Origin: Bryobacterales bacterium | Lineage (GTDB): Bacteria; Acidobacteriota; Terriglobia; Bryobacterales; Bryobacteraceae | Direction of reading: 5' to 3' | NCBI GenBank assembly: GCA_025463005.1 | Contig: JAOAPR010000187.1 | Span: 1 to 64,000, forward strand | Length of the DNA: 64,000 nt | Part shown: positions 62,467 through 64,000 of the stretch, in pieces | Numbering within the stretch: the stretch's first letter is position 1 | How the letters are laid out: every line of letters begins with the position of its first letter | The notes under the pieces: generated by a model | What the model was told of the DNA's origin: nothing | The model's input: the letters and a program-made list of their open reading frames with translations, nothing else | Databases searched by the model: none | Translations under genes and position numbers: made by a program

Positions 62467-64000
62467 GTGCGCCGATTCAGAATTGCAGCGCTGGCCGGCC
62501 TTGCCGTGGCGGTGTGGGCGCATGTGCAGGCCCAGGCCCCCGCGACGATCAGCCCGGACGCGTACCTGGCCCACGTGAAATACCTCGCGTCACCCGAGTT
62601 AAAGGGGCGCGCGACCGGATCGCCCGAGCTCGAAACCGCTGCGGGCTACATCTCTTCGCAGTTCGAATCGTTCGGCGTGAAGCCTGTTCCCGGCAGCACC
62701 TACCAACAGGCGTTCACGGCTACCGTGGGCGCTCGCATGGGCGCGACGAACCGCTTCGAGGCCAATGCTTCCGCGCTGCCGCCGCGTACCGGCTTTATCC
62801 CATTCAGCTTCTCTTCCTCCGGCACGGTCTCGGCTCCGGTGGTTTTCGTGGGATACGGAATCACCGCGAACGAATACCATTACGACGACTACGCCGGCGT
62901 CGACGTGAAGGACAAAATCGTGCTTCTGGTTCGCCACGAGCCGCAGGAAAACGACGAGAAGAGCGTGTTCCAGGGCAAAGAGCTCACCCAGCACTCGACA
63001 TTCGCCATCAAAGCGGTAAACGCGAAGATGCACGGGGCTCGTGGAGTGATCCTGGTGAATGACGCTTACCCGCACCACACAGCGAAGGAGGATCAGCTCA
63101 CACCGTTCGGCCAAGCCACCGGACCCACCGACGCCGGCGTCCTGTTCGTACAAGTCAAAGAAGCCACCGCCGAGGCGTGGCTCAAAAGCGAAGGTCGCGA
63201 TCTGCACGAAATTCTCGACGGCATCGATAAAGACCTCAAGCCGCGATCTTTTGCTCTCAGCAAGCTCACCGTGAGCATGACCCTGGACATCCAGCACGAC
63301 CTGAAAACGGTTCACAACGTCGCGGCCTACATTCCTGGCAAGACGTCCGAGTACGTGGTCATCGGCGCGCACTACGATCATCTCGGCCTGGGCGACGAGC
63401 ACTCGCTCGCGCCTTCGCAGATCGGCAAGATCCATCCGGGCGCCGACGACAACGCCTCAGGCACCGCGGGCGTGATCGAGCTGGCACGCTGGTTCTCGAA
63501 GCAACCCCCACAGCAGCGCGGGATTCTGTTCATTACCTTCGCGGGCGAAGAGCTGGGTCTACTGGGCAGCAACTACTATACCGGGCATCCCCTGCTTCCG
63601 CTTGAAAACGCTGTGGCCATGCTCAACATGGACATGATCGGACGGATCCGCGGCGGCAAAGTCTACGTCAACGGCACGGGAACCGGCTCCACGCTCGATA
63701 GACTGGTCGCTTCCGTGAAGGCCCCCGAATCGTTCAAAGTCGATCTTTCGGAAGCCACGGGCTACGGCGGCAGCGATCACATGTCCTTCACCGTGAAGCA
63801 GGTGCCGGTACTGTTCTTCTTCAGCGGCCTGCATGGCGATTATCACAAGCCGAGCGACACCTGGGACAAGATCGACGCCCCCGACGCCACCAAACTGCTG
63901 GGCTATGTCGCACAGATCACGATCCGCCTGGCGAACGATCCTGAGCGCCCCAAGTTCCAGCGCGTAACGGAACGGACCGCGCCCTCTGTCAGCTCCGGCG
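62467..64000 (+). CDS. Secreted M28 zinc aminopeptidase, 3' end beyond window
   Basis: The frame begins at GTG 62467 (VRRFRIAALAGLAVAV signal peptide), 7 nt after the DsbA-like stop with AGGAAAG before it, and stays open to the window end (at least 511 codons). A PA-type insert occupies ~110-250. The M28 dizinc site is intact: H302 in GAHYDH, D327 in GADDNASG, E361-E362 in GEELGL, D389 in NMDMIG and H460 in DYHKPSDTW. It is a probable periplasmic or extracellular aminopeptidase. The stop is not seen. Confidence 0.93.
   Translation, partial: MRRFRIAALAGLAVAVWAHVQAQAPATISPDAYLAHVKYLASPELKGRATGSPELETAAGYISSQFESFGVKPVPGSTYQQAFTATVGARMGATNRFEANASALPPRTGFIPFSFSSSGTVSAPVVFVGYGITANEYHYDDYAGVDVKDKIVLLVRHEPQENDEKSVFQGKELTQHSTFAIKAVNAKMHGARGVILVNDAYPHHTAKEDQLTPFGQATGPTDAGVLFVQVKEATAEAWLKSEGRDLHEILDGIDKDLKPRSFALSKLTVSMTLDIQHDLKTVHNVAAYIPGKTSEYVVIGAHYDHLGLGDEHSLAPSQIGKIHPGADDNASGTAGVIELARWFSKQPPQQRGILFITFAGEELGLLGSNYYTGHPLLPLENAVAMLNMDMIGRIRGGKVYVNGTGTGSTLDRLVASVKAPESFKVDLSEATGYGGSDHMSFTVKQVPVLFFFSGLHGDYHKPSDTWDKIDAPDATKLLGYVAQITIRLANDPERPKFQRVTERTAPSVSSG

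Overview
The window looks like a chromosomal stretch from an Acidobacteriota member, most likely the Bryobacterales/Solibacter group. This is inferred from gene content, not from a marker phylogeny. Supporting points are high GC coding bias, a complete alternative complex III (ActABCDEF) plus caa3-type oxidase operon, several DUF4159 proteins beside MoxR/VWA genes, a deoxyhypusine-synthase-like protein, a PEP-CTERM CHRD protein, large secreted proteins with Ig-like repeats, and lipid A genes marking a diderm. No tRNA or rRNA gene, CRISPR array, prophage or insertion sequence was recognised. The one structural RNA is RNase P RNA (rnpB).

Layout. 1-12 kb is mainly housekeeping: the end of a secreted protein, icd-purE, a CHRD/PEP-CTERM protein, the overlapping larC-metG-tatD group, an RRM RNA-binding protein, a polyprenyl diphosphate synthase, nadD and a single reading frame fusing WaaA to LpxK. 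12-20 kb holds an M36 metalloprotease with three Cys-paired C-terminal repeats, a frameshifted dual-specificity phosphatase gene lying between tpiA and a second decayed copy of the tpiA 3' end, then a DUF362 protein and a terpenoid-cyclase-fold protein. 20-23.7 kb has a DHS-family protein, YceH, a lone response regulator and hisC.

23.7-36.4 kb is one long minus-strand respiratory operon: actA-actB-actC-actD-actE-actF, a small unassigned membrane protein, a SCO copper chaperone, and ctaC-ctaD-ctaE-subunit IV. Together these would carry electrons from menaquinol through ACIII to a cytochrome-c-fused A2-type oxygen reductase. A sensor kinase is divergent to it. rnpB and a 963-codon-frame OmpA/PKD/Ig-repeat surface protein (927 aa from the preferred start) follow.

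41.9-61.4 kb is the most unusual part: 13 minus-strand genes, many overlapping or nearly so. In transcription order they are a GT39 transferase, a DUF4159 protein, a TPR protein, three more DUF4159 proteins, a VWA/GATase-like membrane protein, a caspase-fold protein lacking its catalytic cysteine, a TPR-gluzincin peptidase, a MoxR ATPase, a DUF58 protein, a BatA-like VWA protein and a 1218-aa DUF4175-type protein with a huge Gln/Gly-rich region. It resembles the Bat/MoxR-VWA envelope clusters but has unusual additions, and is the best candidate here for an undescribed system. The window closes with a DsbA-like protein and a secreted M28 peptidase cut by the window end.

Three frame disruptions (near 16540, 16648 and 38641) all sit at G/C homopolymers, so sequencing error should be excluded before those genes are called dead.
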